A stretch of DNA of 64,000 nt. Source: Nitrospirota bacterium (GTDB lineage Bacteria; Nitrospirota; UBA9217). Both the position numbers and the translations under genes were made by a program. Below the pieces are notes generated by a model. It did not search any database. It saw only the letters and a program-made list of their open reading frames with translations, and was not told the origin of the DNA. The stretch is taken from NCBI GenBank assembly GCA_023229435.1, contig JALNZF010000005.1:124001-188000 (forward strand). Reading direction: 5' to 3'. The first letter of the stretch is position 1, and the number at the start of each line of letters is the position of its first letter. Shown piece after piece: positions 7,127-15,420 of the stretch.

Positions 7127-7150
7127 AGAGGTTGCATGAGAGGTTGCATG
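7127..7150 (+). promoter_or_regulatory. candidate integrase arm-binding repeat, left
   Basis: Tandem AGAGGTTGCATG units (two copies, second one base different in register) just inside the left attachment site. The same double unit with one mismatch occurs at 17275-17298 just inside the right site. Matched repeats near both ends suggest arm-type sites for the DUF4102 domain of the integrase. Confidence 0.5.
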
Positions 7151-7175
7151 GGACATAGTGTCCCTTGGGGGGCAA

Positions 7176-8462
7176 ATGAGATTTACTGACTTGATGCTCA
7201 AGAAGTTACAGGCTACAGAGAAAAAATACTATTTACGGGAGGGCAGCGGCTTTACTATTCGGGTTTTGCCTTCCGGCGTTAAAACATGGCTCTATATCTT
7301 CACATATGACGGTAAGCGCCACGAAATGAACCTGGGGACATATCCGGCTGTCTCTTTGGAGGTAGCCCGCCAAAAGTACAATGAGGCACGCAAGACCCTA
7401 TTAAACGGCAAGAACCCGGCAACGGCAGAGCGTGAGCGGATCGAGGACAGGCGCAAGGCTCCCACGGTGAAAGACCTTTGCGGGGAATACGTCGATCGCC
7501 ACGCCAAACGATTCAAGAGATCATGGCAAAAAGACGAAAGGATATTGAATCACGATGTTGTCCCGGCATGGGGCAAGCGTAAAGCAGCGGATATTTCAAA
7601 GACTGATGTTGTCCGCTTGCTTGAAAAGATCGTTGTTGACCGTAATGCGCCGGGTATGGCAAACAATACATTTCAGGTTGTCCGTAAGATGTTTAACTTT
7701 GCCGTTGAGCGCGACCTTTTGAAATACTCCCCTTGCATCGGGGTAAAAATGCCCGCACCTAAGAACACACGGGATCGGGTATTGTCAGGGGCAGAGATAA
7801 AGACCTTTTGGTATAAGCTGGATCGTGCCGCTATGTTTCCCGAAAGCAAGAACGCCTTGAAGCTGATCCTTGTTACAGCGCAGCGGCCCGGTGAAGTTAT
7901 CGGGATGCACACGGATGAGATTAACGGCGAGTGGTGGACAATCCCGGCAGAGAGGGCAAAGAACGGAAAGGCCCACCGGGTATATTTGACGCAGGCGGCA
8001 AGAGAGATCATTCAACAGGCCATAGACTATACAAAGCTCATTCGAGAAATACCAGCAAAGCAGGAATACAGCGGATTTATATTCCCCTCTCCCCTCAGAG
8101 GCAAAGATAAGGCCATAGCACCGCTCGCGCTATCTATTGCCGTAAGCAGAAACCTTGCTTCCCCGGTCATGGACAAACACGGGAAGGTCTTTAGGACAAT
8201 CAACAAACTCGGCATAGATCACTTCACACCACATGATTTAAGACGAACGGCTGCAACCTTCATGGCAGAGTCAGGCGAACCGGACGCTGTTATTGACGCT
8301 ATCTTGAACCACGTCAAGCAAGGAGTGATTAAAGTTTACAATCAGTATCGTTACGATAAGGAAAAACAGTCCGCTCTTGAGTCCTGGGCACGGCGATTGG
8401 AAAGTATCATTACCGGCAGCAAGGTGGGCAATGTTGTACCGATGAGGCGCACGGCTGGGTAA
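7176..8462 (+). CDS. int: P4-type tyrosine integrase
   Basis: 428 residues from ATG 7176, which has GGGGGG five bases upstream; a GTG at 7158 also opens the frame. The N-terminal ~90 residues are the DUF4102 arm-binding domain (REGSGFTIRVLPSGVKTWLY). The catalytic set is visible: R in TAQRPGEV, K in AKNGKAHRV, HDLRR, H in LNHV, and the tyrosine in VYNQY. It should integrate and excise the element at tRNA-Asn(GUU) by recombining the 45 bp repeats. Length and architecture match phage P4/ICE integrases that target tRNA genes. It lies next to the left att site and is followed by a convergent XRE regulator. Confidence 0.95.
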   Translation: MRFTDLMLKKLQATEKKYYLREGSGFTIRVLPSGVKTWLYIFTYDGKRHEMNLGTYPAVSLEVARQKYNEARKTLLNGKNPATAERERIEDRRKAPTVKDLCGEYVDRHAKRFKRSWQKDERILNHDVVPAWGKRKAADISKTDVVRLLEKIVVDRNAPGMANNTFQVVRKMFNFAVERDLLKYSPCIGVKMPAPKNTRDRVLSGAEIKTFWYKLDRAAMFPESKNALKLILVTAQRPGEVIGMHTDEINGEWWTIPAERAKNGKAHRVYLTQAAREIIQQAIDYTKLIREIPAKQEYSGFIFPSPLRGKDKAIAPLALSIAVSRNLASPVMDKHGKVFRTINKLGIDHFTPHDLRRTAATFMAESGEPDAVIDAILNHVKQGVIKVYNQYRYDKEKQSALESWARRLESIITGSKVGNVVPMRRTAG

Positions 8463-8557
8463 AATAGCAGAACAGCGTAATCTACGCCACTTTCCAATCG
8501 AATGATGCGAACTGTCTTGGGCGGATCGGGAAAATAGAGACAAAAAACGAAACCGCA

Positions 8558-8911
8558 CTATTTACCCTCCAGTCCTTTTATAATAGTATATACCACCCTT
8601 AACTCATACGTTTCCATCTCTTTCAGGGCTGAGGTGATCGAATCAATGTAGTCCTTTTTTTGCTTGGCTGCCAGCTTTTTATCTTTGAAGAGAACGGGTC
8701 CCTTAAAGTCCATAAGGTCTTTGTATGAAACGTTCAAGGCTTTAGCTATTTTGTCAAAGGTATCAAGCGAAGGCTGAGCAACGCCACGCTCCATTCTGCT
8801 GATGAATTCAACGCTGAGTCCCGTTGTTTCCGCCAATCCCTCTTGCGTCAATTTTGCAGTTTTTCTGATCTGCTGTATTCGTCTGCCAAGTTGAACGATT
8901 AATTTTGCCAT
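8558..8911 (-). CDS. XRE-family transcriptional regulator
   Basis: 117 residues. An N-terminal helix-turn-helix is clear (KLTQEGLAETTGLSVEFISRMERG) at about residues 20-45, the Cro/C1-type fold. The C-terminal ~55 residues are charged helices with no recognised sensor domain. It is convergent with int and faces a ~265 bp spacer (8912-9175) toward the rightward genes, so it could act as the element's repressor from that spacer; no operator repeat was evident to me there. Confidence 0.9.
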   Translation of the reverse strand: MAKLIVQLGRRIQQIRKTAKLTQEGLAETTGLSVEFISRMERGVAQPSLDTFDKIAKALNVSYKDLMDFKGPVLFKDKKLAAKQKKDYIDSITSALKEMETYELRVVYTIIKGLEGK

Positions 8912-9175
8912 AGATTTTCCTCTTTGGCTGATTATATAGGGCTTGATTATGATAAAAAGGAACTATATATACGATTATTATTAAAATCTTGACCATATAG
9001 ATTGATATGTGCTAAACTTTACGTGTTTAAACGAATGGAATATTAAAAGCGCATCACAATTAAAATAAAAAATGAATAGAGTGGCAATTCGCCGGAATAA
9101 GCGTTTTGCGAGGAAACAAAGGGGTGCCAACGTTTAAACTGTTGAAATTCGAATGCATTTAATGGGGGACGCGGT

Positions 9176-9394
9176 ATGAAAAACAAAAAAGGTCTGTCGC
9201 ATCTTATTTTCATGTTGATACTGTTGTTTTCTCTTATCGGTTGTGGCGGTGGGGGCGGGGGCGGAGGGCCAGCACCAGAAACCAATGTAGTTACACAACC
9301 AACCACAACCGATACAGTTACGCCACCAACAACCACGTCGGGCACTAAGCTGCAATGGAATGCAGGTTCTTGGAATGGGAAAAATTGGAACTAA
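9176..9394 (+). CDS. small glycine-rich lipoprotein
   Basis: 72 residues. A basic start, a hydrophobic stretch and the lipobox LIGC at about residue 23 predict lipidation. The mature part begins with a run of eight or nine glycines, then Thr/Pro-rich linker and a Trp-rich tail (WNAGSWNGKNWN). Not recognised by family. Upstream GGGGGACGCGGT may serve as RBS. Confidence 0.6.
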   Translation: MKNKKGLSHLIFMLILLFSLIGCGGGGGGGGPAPETNVVTQPTTTDTVTPPTTTSGTKLQWNAGSWNGKNWN

Positions 9395-9426
9395 AACAGG
9401 TTTAACAACTTAAAAGGAGATATATT

Positions 9427-9981
9427 ATGAAAAATACAAGTTTAATTGCTTTATTTCTCATGTTGGTCATGTTTGCTATAACAGCGCATTCAGAAACAGT
9501 AGTTCCAAATACTTTTATAGCGAATACGCCCGCCAAAGCAGATGAAGTCAACGCAAATTTTACTAAAGTTACTACTGACCTTAATACACTAAGAAGTCAA
9601 GCTGCCTATAATGTCGCCCGTGTAGTAACCATAACGGATTCGACTGGTGTAGGTTCAGCCAGCTGTGCCAGTGGTGAGGTTGTAGTGGGAGGTGGTTGCT
9701 ATTGTACTGGAAGCCAATCGGCAGGCACTAATTTTGGAACTCTCTTTAGTTGTAACCCTATTGGAAAGTCTTACCTCGGTGCTTGTTATGCCTACCTATA
9801 TAATAGCATTTACGGAGATTCTCCTGTACAAGTGACTGCAATTTGCATGAAAGCCGTGCCGTCAACAAGTGCTGGCGCAGCGGTAATGTTCAAAAGCCCG
9901 CTGGTTGAGACCGATGACGCAATGGAGCTTGATAAATTGAAGTCGCGGCTAAGGGAACAGAAGAATGAATTGTTGAGGTGA
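9427..9981 (+). CDS. secreted protein with tail-fibre-like repeat start
   Basis: 184 residues with a signal peptide (cleavage likely near AHS-ET, residue ~22) and RBS AAGGAGA. The mature N-terminus, VPNTFIANTPAKADEVNANF, is a motif found in many secreted or surface and phage-tail-associated proteins. Several cysteines (ASCASG, GCYC, SCNP, GACY) may form disulfides. A charged coiled tail ends the protein (ELDKLKSRLREQKNELL). It follows the glycine-rich lipoprotein by 32 bp, probably one transcript. Confidence 0.6.
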   Translation: MKNTSLIALFLMLVMFAITAHSETVVPNTFIANTPAKADEVNANFTKVTTDLNTLRSQAAYNVARVVTITDSTGVGSASCASGEVVVGGGCYCTGSQSAGTNFGTLFSCNPIGKSYLGACYAYLYNSIYGDSPVQVTAICMKAVPSTSAGAAVMFKSPLVETDDAMELDKLKSRLREQKNELLR

Positions 9982-10015
9982 GGAAGTTTCTATTGATAGG
10001 CTCAACGAACAGCAT

Positions 10016-10100
10016 TCAGGGGATAGGGTAGCACCCGAAGAGTGGCACACCACTACCGCGCCTTGATCTTTTAGGAGAGACCGCAGTGGAGGCTGGTAAG
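10016..10100 (+). other. structured non-coding motif, copy 1
   Basis: The string ATTCAGGGGATAGGGTA, then CCCGAAGAG and CACCAC, recurs in degenerate form at 10618-10665 and partly at 12239-12270, each time ahead of a gene in this element. Local pairings GGGTAGCACCC and GTGG-CACA-CCAC are possible. Function unknown; a regulatory RNA or DNA site is conceivable. Confidence 0.3.
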
Positions 10101-10139
10101 GTACTTGGGGTCAGCTCATAGGCATAAGACGGGCATAAG

Positions 10140-10166
10140 GCCCCGGAGAATTCCGGGGCTTTTTTC
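10140..10166 (+). terminator. intrinsic terminator
   Basis: GCCCCGGA/TCCGGGGC stem with a 4-base loop followed by T6. It ends the 9176-9981 transcription unit. Confidence 0.85.
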
Positions 10167-10234
10167 TTTCCATCGGAAAGATGAAATATGATAAAATGAC
10201 GCATTGATGTAACTTTGCAAAGGAGGAAAGCAAA

Positions 10235-10615
10235 TTGAAAAAGATTATTCCCGTTGTTATGGTCTTGTTTGTATTTATCGGTTGCGCTGGTAGACATAGC
10301 GAGCACGATGATGCGCCTATTGTTAGAAGTGGCGTATTAAAGCAAGGGATAGAGATGCAGGCTTTTCTTGATGTATGGGGCGATCCAGATAAGACTAAAG
10401 TTGTTACCTTCACAGAGAAAGAGGATACGATTTCTGCAAGATGGTCCAGATTCGGCGGGTCTTTTCTTTCCGGTAAGAAGGACAAGTCTTTTCAGCAATG
10501 GGATTACGATAAGATAGGTATCAGCTTGCTTTTTGATGAGGAGGAGCTTGCGAGCTGGATCACTGATAAAACTACAACAGAGTTGAGAAGTATGGCAAAA
10601 CCACAGCCACAGTAA
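10235..10615 (+). CDS. lipoprotein of unknown function (TTG start)
   Basis: 126 residues. Signal sequence MKKIIPVVMVLFVFIGC with a lipobox cysteine at 17. The start is TTG, fixed by AAAGGAGGAAAGC eight bases upstream and by the basic N-terminus. The region GVLKQGIEMQAFLDVWGDPDKT resembles the SmpA/OmlA-like pattern in which small lipoproteins carry a WGxP motif. No close family is named. Preceded by a terminator, so it has its own promoter. Confidence 0.65.
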   Translation: MKKIIPVVMVLFVFIGCAGRHSEHDDAPIVRSGVLKQGIEMQAFLDVWGDPDKTKVVTFTEKEDTISARWSRFGGSFLSGKKDKSFQQWDYDKIGISLLFDEEELASWITDKTTTELRSMAKPQPQ

Positions 10616-10617
10616 TA

Positions 10618-10665
10618 TGATTCAGGGGATAAGGTAAATCCCGAAGAGAAACAGTCCACCGGCCT
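10618..10665 (+). other. structured non-coding motif, copy 2
   Basis: ATTCAGGGGATAAGGTAAA then CCCGAAGAG, followed by CCACCGGCC, matching the motif at 10016. Downstream an inverted pair ATCTGTCC/GGACAGAT lies between this and the 10816 gene. Confidence 0.3.
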
Positions 10666-10815
10666 TTCCCGGGTAGCCATGGGCATTTTAATCTGTCCGA
10701 CTTTTCACTTTCTATGGGTGGACAGATAAGGATTATCAAGTGTTTTATTGCGTTGCAAATGCGGATAATTCTGGACAGATCAGGCGGTGCACTATGAAAC
10801 GGAGGCCTGTTGTAA

Positions 10816-11856
10816 ATGACAGCTCAAAAAAATGAAGAACATAACCCGACGGAATCATCTGAAACGAAAGATCGGAAGCCAAGTCCGACAATCGGCGAGG
10901 GCGGCAAGTCCCGCGACGACCTCAAAGCCGTCTGGATGAAGTCAGTAGAGGATGCTATTTTGGCGAGGAAGAAACTTCCCGATGGTGTCTTTGAGCAGTA
11001 TGAGAGATTTAAGACGGAAGAGGAGATAGCGAAGAAGGCTGTGCCGTCCGGGGAAGGGAAATTGCAAAAGACTGCCGATGAAGCCGCCGCCACACTCAAG
11101 GACTTGAATGCGAAGATGGTTGAAAGAGGCGTTACAGAGGCACGACAGGGGAAATCAGATGCCGACCTCAACGCCATCTGGATGAAGTCAGTTGCCGATG
11201 CCATTGCAGCCGGGAAGACCATCAGGCCGGATATTCTGAAGCAGTATGAGGGGTTCAGGGCGGAAGAGATGAAAGCGAAAAGGGCTGTGCCGGGCGGGGA
11301 AGAGAAATTGCAAAAGGCCGACGACGAAGCTACCGCCACACTCAAGGACTTCATCGACAAGACGCCGAAAGATGTTCAGCGACCTGCAAATGCGGGGTCA
11401 ACTCAAGCCGGTCCTGAAAGAAACAGTGAAGAACATCCTGGAAGCATACGATCAGAGCGTGGACGAAGCGAGAAGCAGGATATTGAGCAGCAAAAACCCG
11501 AATCAGGATTACTTCGGGCAAGTGCAGGAATTCCACCAGGCAAAGAAGGCGAGTCTGGACAGCGCCTTGAAAGCGCTCATGTAGTTTACGGAGGATTAAC
11601 CATGAATCGAAAACAGCAATCGATACTTTTTATTATGGCTTTACTCATCGGCATCCAAATACTTTACCCACCTTACGTGAGTAGTCCTTATAAAGTTAGA
11701 TATGATTCATCATTTGGTTTTGGATATTCATTTATTTTTGACTTGCCTCATGACAGCGGTTATTCAACAACTATTAACACAACAGCATTGCTCGTTCCAA
11801 TATGTGGTGTTCTTCTTGTAGGTAGTCTGTTATATCTGGCCTTGAAAAGCAAGTGA
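10816..11856 (+). CDS. two-repeat coiled protein, probably frame-disrupted after residue ~180
   Basis: The open frame runs 346 codons. Residues ~32-105 and ~114-180 are two copies of one module (DLxAxWMKSVxDAI ... QYExFxxEE ... AVPxGExKLQK ... EAxATLKD), helical and charged. From codon ~183 to ~262 this frame looks non-coding, while the +1 frame from ATG 11372 continues as a plausible helical protein ending at 11584. The last 84 codons equal a separate gene with its own RBS at 11602. So either a single-base frameshift split the gene, or an overlapping second gene exists. No family recognised. Confidence 0.5.
   Translation: MTAQKNEEHNPTESSETKDRKPSPTIGEGGKSRDDLKAVWMKSVEDAILARKKLPDGVFEQYERFKTEEEIAKKAVPSGEGKLQKTADEAAATLKDLNAKMVERGVTEARQGKSDADLNAIWMKSVADAIAAGKTIRPDILKQYEGFRAEEMKAKRAVPGGEEKLQKADDEATATLKDFIDKTPKDVQRPANAGSTQAGPERNSEEHPGSIRSERGRSEKQDIEQQKPESGLLRASAGIPPGKEGESGQRLESAHVVYGGLTMNRKQQSILFIMALLIGIQILYPPYVSSPYKVRYDSSFGFGYSFIFDLPHDSGYSTTINTTALLVPICGVLLVGSLLYLALKSK
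11372..11584 (+). CDS. overlapping +1-frame segment (70 residues)
   Basis: Reads MFSDLQMRGQLKPVLKETV... ending SLDSALKALM, with normal helix-like composition, unlike the other frame. It may be the displaced C-terminus of the 10816 protein or an independent overlapping gene. No separate RBS is evident at 11372, which favours the displaced-terminus view. Confidence 0.45.
   Translation: MFSDLQMRGQLKPVLKETVKNILEAYDQSVDEARSRILSSKNPNQDYFGQVQEFHQAKKASLDSALKALM
11602..11856 (+). CDS. small two-helix membrane protein
   Basis: 84 residues from ATG 11602 with GGAGG nine bases upstream. Two hydrophobic segments (about residues 7-22 and 61-79) flank a ~38-residue aromatic/serine-rich loop. Not recognised. 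It is in frame with the 10816 frame, so a read-through fusion is formally possible, but the RBS argues for separate translation. Confidence 0.55.
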   Translation: MNRKQQSILFIMALLIGIQILYPPYVSSPYKVRYDSSFGFGYSFIFDLPHDSGYSTTINTTALLVPICGVLLVGSLLYLALKSK

Positions 11857-11896
11857 CACGCCTGCAGCAATTGAATAAAACAAGGGGGTATCGTTG

Positions 11897-12196
11897 ATGA
11901 AACACATTAGTCTCCTGTCTCTTTTATTTGTATTAATATTCTCGTGTGTGTCTATAACCGATATTGTTCCGGCTGGCCCTGACACTTACAGGATTTCAGG
12001 TGGGGATAGCGCCCCTGGAGCTAACGGAGAAAATCTTAAAACAACATTGTTTAAGCGCGCCTCCGATTATTGCGACTTACAGCACAAGATATTTGAACCA
12101 GTGAGTTCATCATCAGAGAACCATAGGCCATTTGTTGGTCTTGCTAATGCTTCTCTTACATTTCACTGTTTATCCCGAGTTACGGCTACTCATTAA
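11897..12196 (+). CDS. small lipoprotein
   Basis: 99 residues from ATG 11897 (a TTG codon just before also opens the frame). Lipobox FSC at ~residue 17. The mature part, VPAGPDTYRISGGDS..., and a later KRASDYC resemble a widespread class of small outer-membrane-associated lipoproteins in which an N-terminal Y-x-hydrophobic strand is followed by a helix with a cysteine. GGGGGTATCG may be the RBS. Confidence 0.6.
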   Translation: MKHISLLSLLFVLIFSCVSITDIVPAGPDTYRISGGDSAPGANGENLKTTLFKRASDYCDLQHKIFEPVSSSSENHRPFVGLANASLTFHCLSRVTATH

Positions 12197-12304
12197 AAAG
12201 CGATCAATTTGCTTCGCTCTCAAAGTAAAAGGAAGTAAATGCCAAAGAGCTGGCACTCCACCGGCCTAAATAGTTCAGAGAAACCACAGGAGAGTGGTAA
12301 GAGA

Positions 12305-12961
12305 ATGAAACTGAGCAACTATAACAGGCTTTGTGCAATATCAAGATGCGATGATTATGTGCGCGATTTAAAGACCCTATTAGATTTACTTGATAAGATA
12401 AAACCAGATGATTTTAATTTACGAGATAAGTACGTTGCTCAACTTTGTGAAAAATGGAATCTAAAAGATTATATTGTTCCGCTTTTACTCAAAGGAGATA
12501 AACAATATTTCACAGAAAATTATCAAGAACCTATTGTTGAGGTGAATAAATATGCGGGGGTAAATAACGCTCTCAACGCCTTCAATTGTTATGATATTGA
12601 CTTCAACGTGCAATCAAAACACTTGATTAAGCACATACAGATAGATATGACCAGCAGCAGGAAAGATTTACTGAAAGATTTCGCCAGGAAAATTGACAAC
12701 TGGTCTAAGCAATATTTAAAGGATGCAGCGCAAGATAGACAAAAAAAGAAGACTGAATATGACCCGTGGGAAGTTTACGACCTTTACCGCTCATCTGCAA
12801 ATTACTCTGAAGTGGCGCGCCGAATATCCGGTTTGTCTGGCAATGCAACTTATAACGTCAAGCTAAAGGAGTGCCGTAAAAAGGTCATTAATGCTCATAA
12901 ACGTGCTTTAGAAATGATTGAGGCTGTAAAACCCACTTACCGAAAACCCCTTTTCCGATAA
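12305..12961 (+). CDS. unknown soluble protein, possible C-terminal HTH
   Basis: 218 residues from ATG 12305, preceded by GGAGAGTGGTAAGAG; the frame extends upstream to 12239 through a stretch resembling the 10016/10618 motif. Mostly charged helices. Residues ~175-205 (YDLYRSSANYSEVARRISG) resemble a DNA-binding helix-turn-helix. Base composition is more AT-rich than neighbouring genes. Not recognised. Confidence 0.55.
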   Translation: MKLSNYNRLCAISRCDDYVRDLKTLLDLLDKIKPDDFNLRDKYVAQLCEKWNLKDYIVPLLLKGDKQYFTENYQEPIVEVNKYAGVNNALNAFNCYDIDFNVQSKHLIKHIQIDMTSSRKDLLKDFARKIDNWSKQYLKDAAQDRQKKKTEYDPWEVYDLYRSSANYSEVARRISGLSGNATYNVKLKECRKKVINAHKRALEMIEAVKPTYRKPLFR

Positions 12962-13018
12962 TAGTCCATATGCCCATTATTACATAACCCCTAATATTGG
13001 GAATGTAAAAAGCACGTT

Positions 13019-13074
13019 ACCCCTTCTATAATTATTTCAGTAAATACACTGAAATGGTTTGAAGGGGTTTTTTA
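13019..13074 (+). terminator. long stem-loop terminator
   Basis: ACCCCTTC pairs with GAAGGGGT and an inner stem ATTTCAGT/ACTGAAAT is nested inside; T6 follows. It separates the 12305 gene from the replication operon. Confidence 0.75.
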
Positions 13075-13098
13075 TTGCCTGTCACCGAAAGGGGAAAT

Positions 13099-13320
13099 AT
13101 GGACGAAGCTATTTTGACACGGAAAAAAGTAATCGAACTCACGGGCCGTAGCGCCACGAGCTTATGGCGGGATGTCAACGCCGGGGCCTTTCCACCGCCG
13201 AGGCAGATCAGTGCGGCGCGGATCGGTTGGCTTGCCAGCGAGGTGCAAGCGTGGCTCGAAAGCAGACCTGTGTCGCTACGAAAACAGAGTCGCTGGCATA
13301 AAATACCTGTGCCTGATTAA
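13099..13320 (+). CDS. AlpA-like HTH regulator/excisionase
   Basis: 73 residues from ATG 13099 (RBS AAAGGGGAAAT; a TTG at 13075 also opens the frame). Sequence LTRKKVIELTGRSATSLWRDVNAGAFPPPRQIS...IGWLASEVQAWL is the winged-helix AlpA/MerR-like pattern. In P4-like elements AlpA proteins activate integrase or act as excisionase. It heads the operon leading to the primase-helicase. Confidence 0.85.
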   Translation: MDEAILTRKKVIELTGRSATSLWRDVNAGAFPPPRQISAARIGWLASEVQAWLESRPVSLRKQSRWHKIPVPD

Positions 13321-13352
13321 CGATGATGAAACGATAAAAAGGAGTTACGTCG

Positions 13353-13649
13353 ATGAAAATGAAAAGGATTGAGCAGCCAACCCACCCATATTCGGTATTT
13401 GTTGAAGATCCCCTTCCTACGGCTTTTGTCACCGTCTACGATCCTACACTATCGGCAATCGCAGAACCTTCCTACTCTGGGCGCGTCACCTTTCGCATAA
13501 TTGGGGACGCTGACAGGATCAGGGCGGCCTTCCAAGCTCTCAGCGATGACCATCCGATAGGTGCGCGGTCCCTGATTGATGCCATAAAGAAATTAAGAAC
13601 GGAAATGTTTCGTGTGAAGGCGGCTGGTCAGGGGGTGCCGCGTGGATAA
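13353..13649 (+). CDS. unknown small protein upstream of primase
   Basis: 98 residues, RBS AAGGAGTT. Begins with a Pro-rich stretch, then a predicted beta strand pair and an amphipathic helix (DRIRAAFQALSDDHPIGARSL). No family recognised. Its last codons overlap the primase gene start by 8 bases, implying translational coupling. Confidence 0.55.
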   Translation: MKMKRIEQPTHPYSVFVEDPLPTAFVTVYDPTLSAIAEPSYSGRVTFRIIGDADRIRAAFQALSDDHPIGARSLIDAIKKLRTEMFRVKAAGQGVPRG

Positions 13650-15420
13650 ACAGCGCATTCTTGACCGACTCGACAAGCAAGCATTTTACAGCCGTGAGAT
13701 ACCTTCTATCAAGTGGAACGGGAAGGCCGAAGGGCTGGGCCTATGCTGCTTCCATGATGATCACAGCCCGTCATTTTCCGCAAACCGAGAAACAGGAATA
13801 TGGAATTGTTTCGGCAAATGCCAGGAAGGCGGCAGCGTCTTTGACTTCTATTCAAAGCGATATGGCGGGGACTTTCGCGGGGCATTGGACGCGCTGGCAG
13901 CTCAAGCCGGGGTAGATATTCACGGACAAGAACCGGCAAAGAAGAAGATCGGTAAGATTACTGCGGAATACAATTACACGGACGAAGAAGGAAACCTTCT
14001 TTTCCAGGCGTTACGGTATGAGCCAAAGGACTTTAGGCAGCGTAGGCCGGACGGTAAAGGCGGGTGGATATGGAACCTGGACGGTGTGCGACTGATACCG
14101 TACAATCTGCCTGAAGTGCTCAAAGCAAAGAGTGTCCTTGTCGTGGAAGGTGAGAAAGACTGTGAAACGCTCAAGGCTTGGGGCCTAACCGCTACCACGA
14201 ACGCACAGGGGGCCGGGAAGTGGCGGCAGGAGTACAACGCCCACCTAAAGGGCAAGCGGGTTGTGATACTGCCGGACAACGATGATCCCGGAAGGAATCA
14301 CGCCCAGGACGTTGCGCGACACCTTCACGGTATCGTGGAAAGCCTGAAGGTGGTGGAATTGCCGGGACTCCCCCAAAAGGGGGACGTGACTGACTGGATC
14401 AAGCAGGGAAGCACAAAGGAAGAGTTCTTGGATATTATCCGGCAGGCCCCTGAATGGACGCACACGGCAGAGGTGGAGAACGGGCCGGAACAGGAAGAAG
14501 ATCGGTCCCCCAGGCTCAGGGTTGTCAGTGTCGCCGAATTTCTGAGCATGGACTTTCCCCCACGGGAAAACCTACTAAACCCTATTTTACCGACACAGGG
14601 CCTTGTTATGATCCACGCCTTTCGAGGTATCGGGAAAACGCACGTTTCGCTTGGTGTCGCCGTTGCTGTTGCAAGCGGCGGGAAGTTCCTTCGCTGGGAA
14701 GCTGAGAAACCACGCGGCGTATTATTCATTGACGGAGAAATGCCCGCTATTACGATCAAGGAGCGGCTAAGTCATGCGATTATCAATGCGGAAAAGGAAC
14801 TGACCGCACCGCTTCACATTATAACCCCTGACCTGCAAGAGCATGGAACCATGCCGAACCTGTCCACGATCGAGGGGCAACTTATGCTTGAACCCTTCCT
14901 GAAAGACGTGTCTCTCGTCATAGTTGACAATATCAGCACACTTTGCAGAGAGGGCCGGGAAAATGAGGCCGAAAGCTGGTTGCCGGTTCAAGGATGGGCT
15001 CTTCGCTTGCGGGCGCTGGGAAAGTCCGTGCTCTTCGTACACCATGACGGAAAAGGTGGACAACAGCGCGGCACAAGCCGAAAGGAAGACGTTTTGGATA
15101 CGGTTATTTATCTAAAAAAGCCGGGTGACTATCGGGATGAGGAAGGAGCGCGTTTTGAGGTCCACTATGAGAAACACCGGGGCTTTTATGGCGAGGACGC
15201 AAAGGCTTTTGAAGCCCAGCTGATTAAAGATCAAAACGGTCAGCACGCTTGGACCATGAAGGGCTTAGAGGAAAGCCTTACCGAACGTGTGGCCGATTTA
15301 CTCAAGGATGGGATACCGCAAAAGGAAATTGCTGAGTTGCTCGGGGTGACACCGGGGGCCGTTTCCAAGTGCAAGAGAAAAGCACAAGCGCAAGGGCTTT
15401 TAACCGGTTCGGCGGTATGA
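13642..15420 (+). CDS. primase-helicase (CHC2 zinc finger, TOPRIM, RepA-like ATPase)
   Basis: 592 residues, GTG start coupled to the previous gene. The N-terminus has a CHC2-type zinc finger (CCFHDDHSPSF ... WNCFGKC). TOPRIM is at ~165-230 (VLVVEGEKDCETL, VVILPDNDDPG). A RecA/RepA-like ATPase follows, with Walker A FRGIGKT near 330 and Walker B GVLFIDGE. The C-terminus has an HTH (QKEIAELLGVTPGAVSKCK) that could bind origin repeats. Together these can make primers and unwind DNA, so the element may replicate on its own after excision, as P4 does with its alpha protein. An iteron cluster lies immediately downstream. Confidence 0.9.
   Translation: MDKQRILDRLDKQAFYSREIPSIKWNGKAEGLGLCCFHDDHSPSFSANRETGIWNCFGKCQEGGSVFDFYSKRYGGDFRGALDALAAQAGVDIHGQEPAKKKIGKITAEYNYTDEEGNLLFQALRYEPKDFRQRRPDGKGGWIWNLDGVRLIPYNLPEVLKAKSVLVVEGEKDCETLKAWGLTATTNAQGAGKWRQEYNAHLKGKRVVILPDNDDPGRNHAQDVARHLHGIVESLKVVELPGLPQKGDVTDWIKQGSTKEEFLDIIRQAPEWTHTAEVENGPEQEEDRSPRLRVVSVAEFLSMDFPPRENLLNPILPTQGLVMIHAFRGIGKTHVSLGVAVAVASGGKFLRWEAEKPRGVLFIDGEMPAITIKERLSHAIINAEKELTAPLHIITPDLQEHGTMPNLSTIEGQLMLEPFLKDVSLVIVDNISTLCREGRENEAESWLPVQGWALRLRALGKSVLFVHHDGKGGQQRGTSRKEDVLDTVIYLKKPGDYRDEEGARFEVHYEKHRGFYGEDAKAFEAQLIKDQNGQHAWTMKGLEESLTERVADLLKDGIPQKEIAELLGVTPGAVSKCKRKAQAQGLLTGSAV

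Noticed and set aside
7176..8462. Integron integrase for the attC sites
   Set aside because: It has the P4-type DUF4102 arm domain and lies inside the tRNA-Asn island, bounded by its att repeats; I saw no extra IntI-specific region.
10016..10140. c-di-GMP (GEMM) riboswitch
   Set aside because: Despite a G-rich stem and CCGAAGAG, the conserved GEMM core and tetraloop-receptor pattern is absent.
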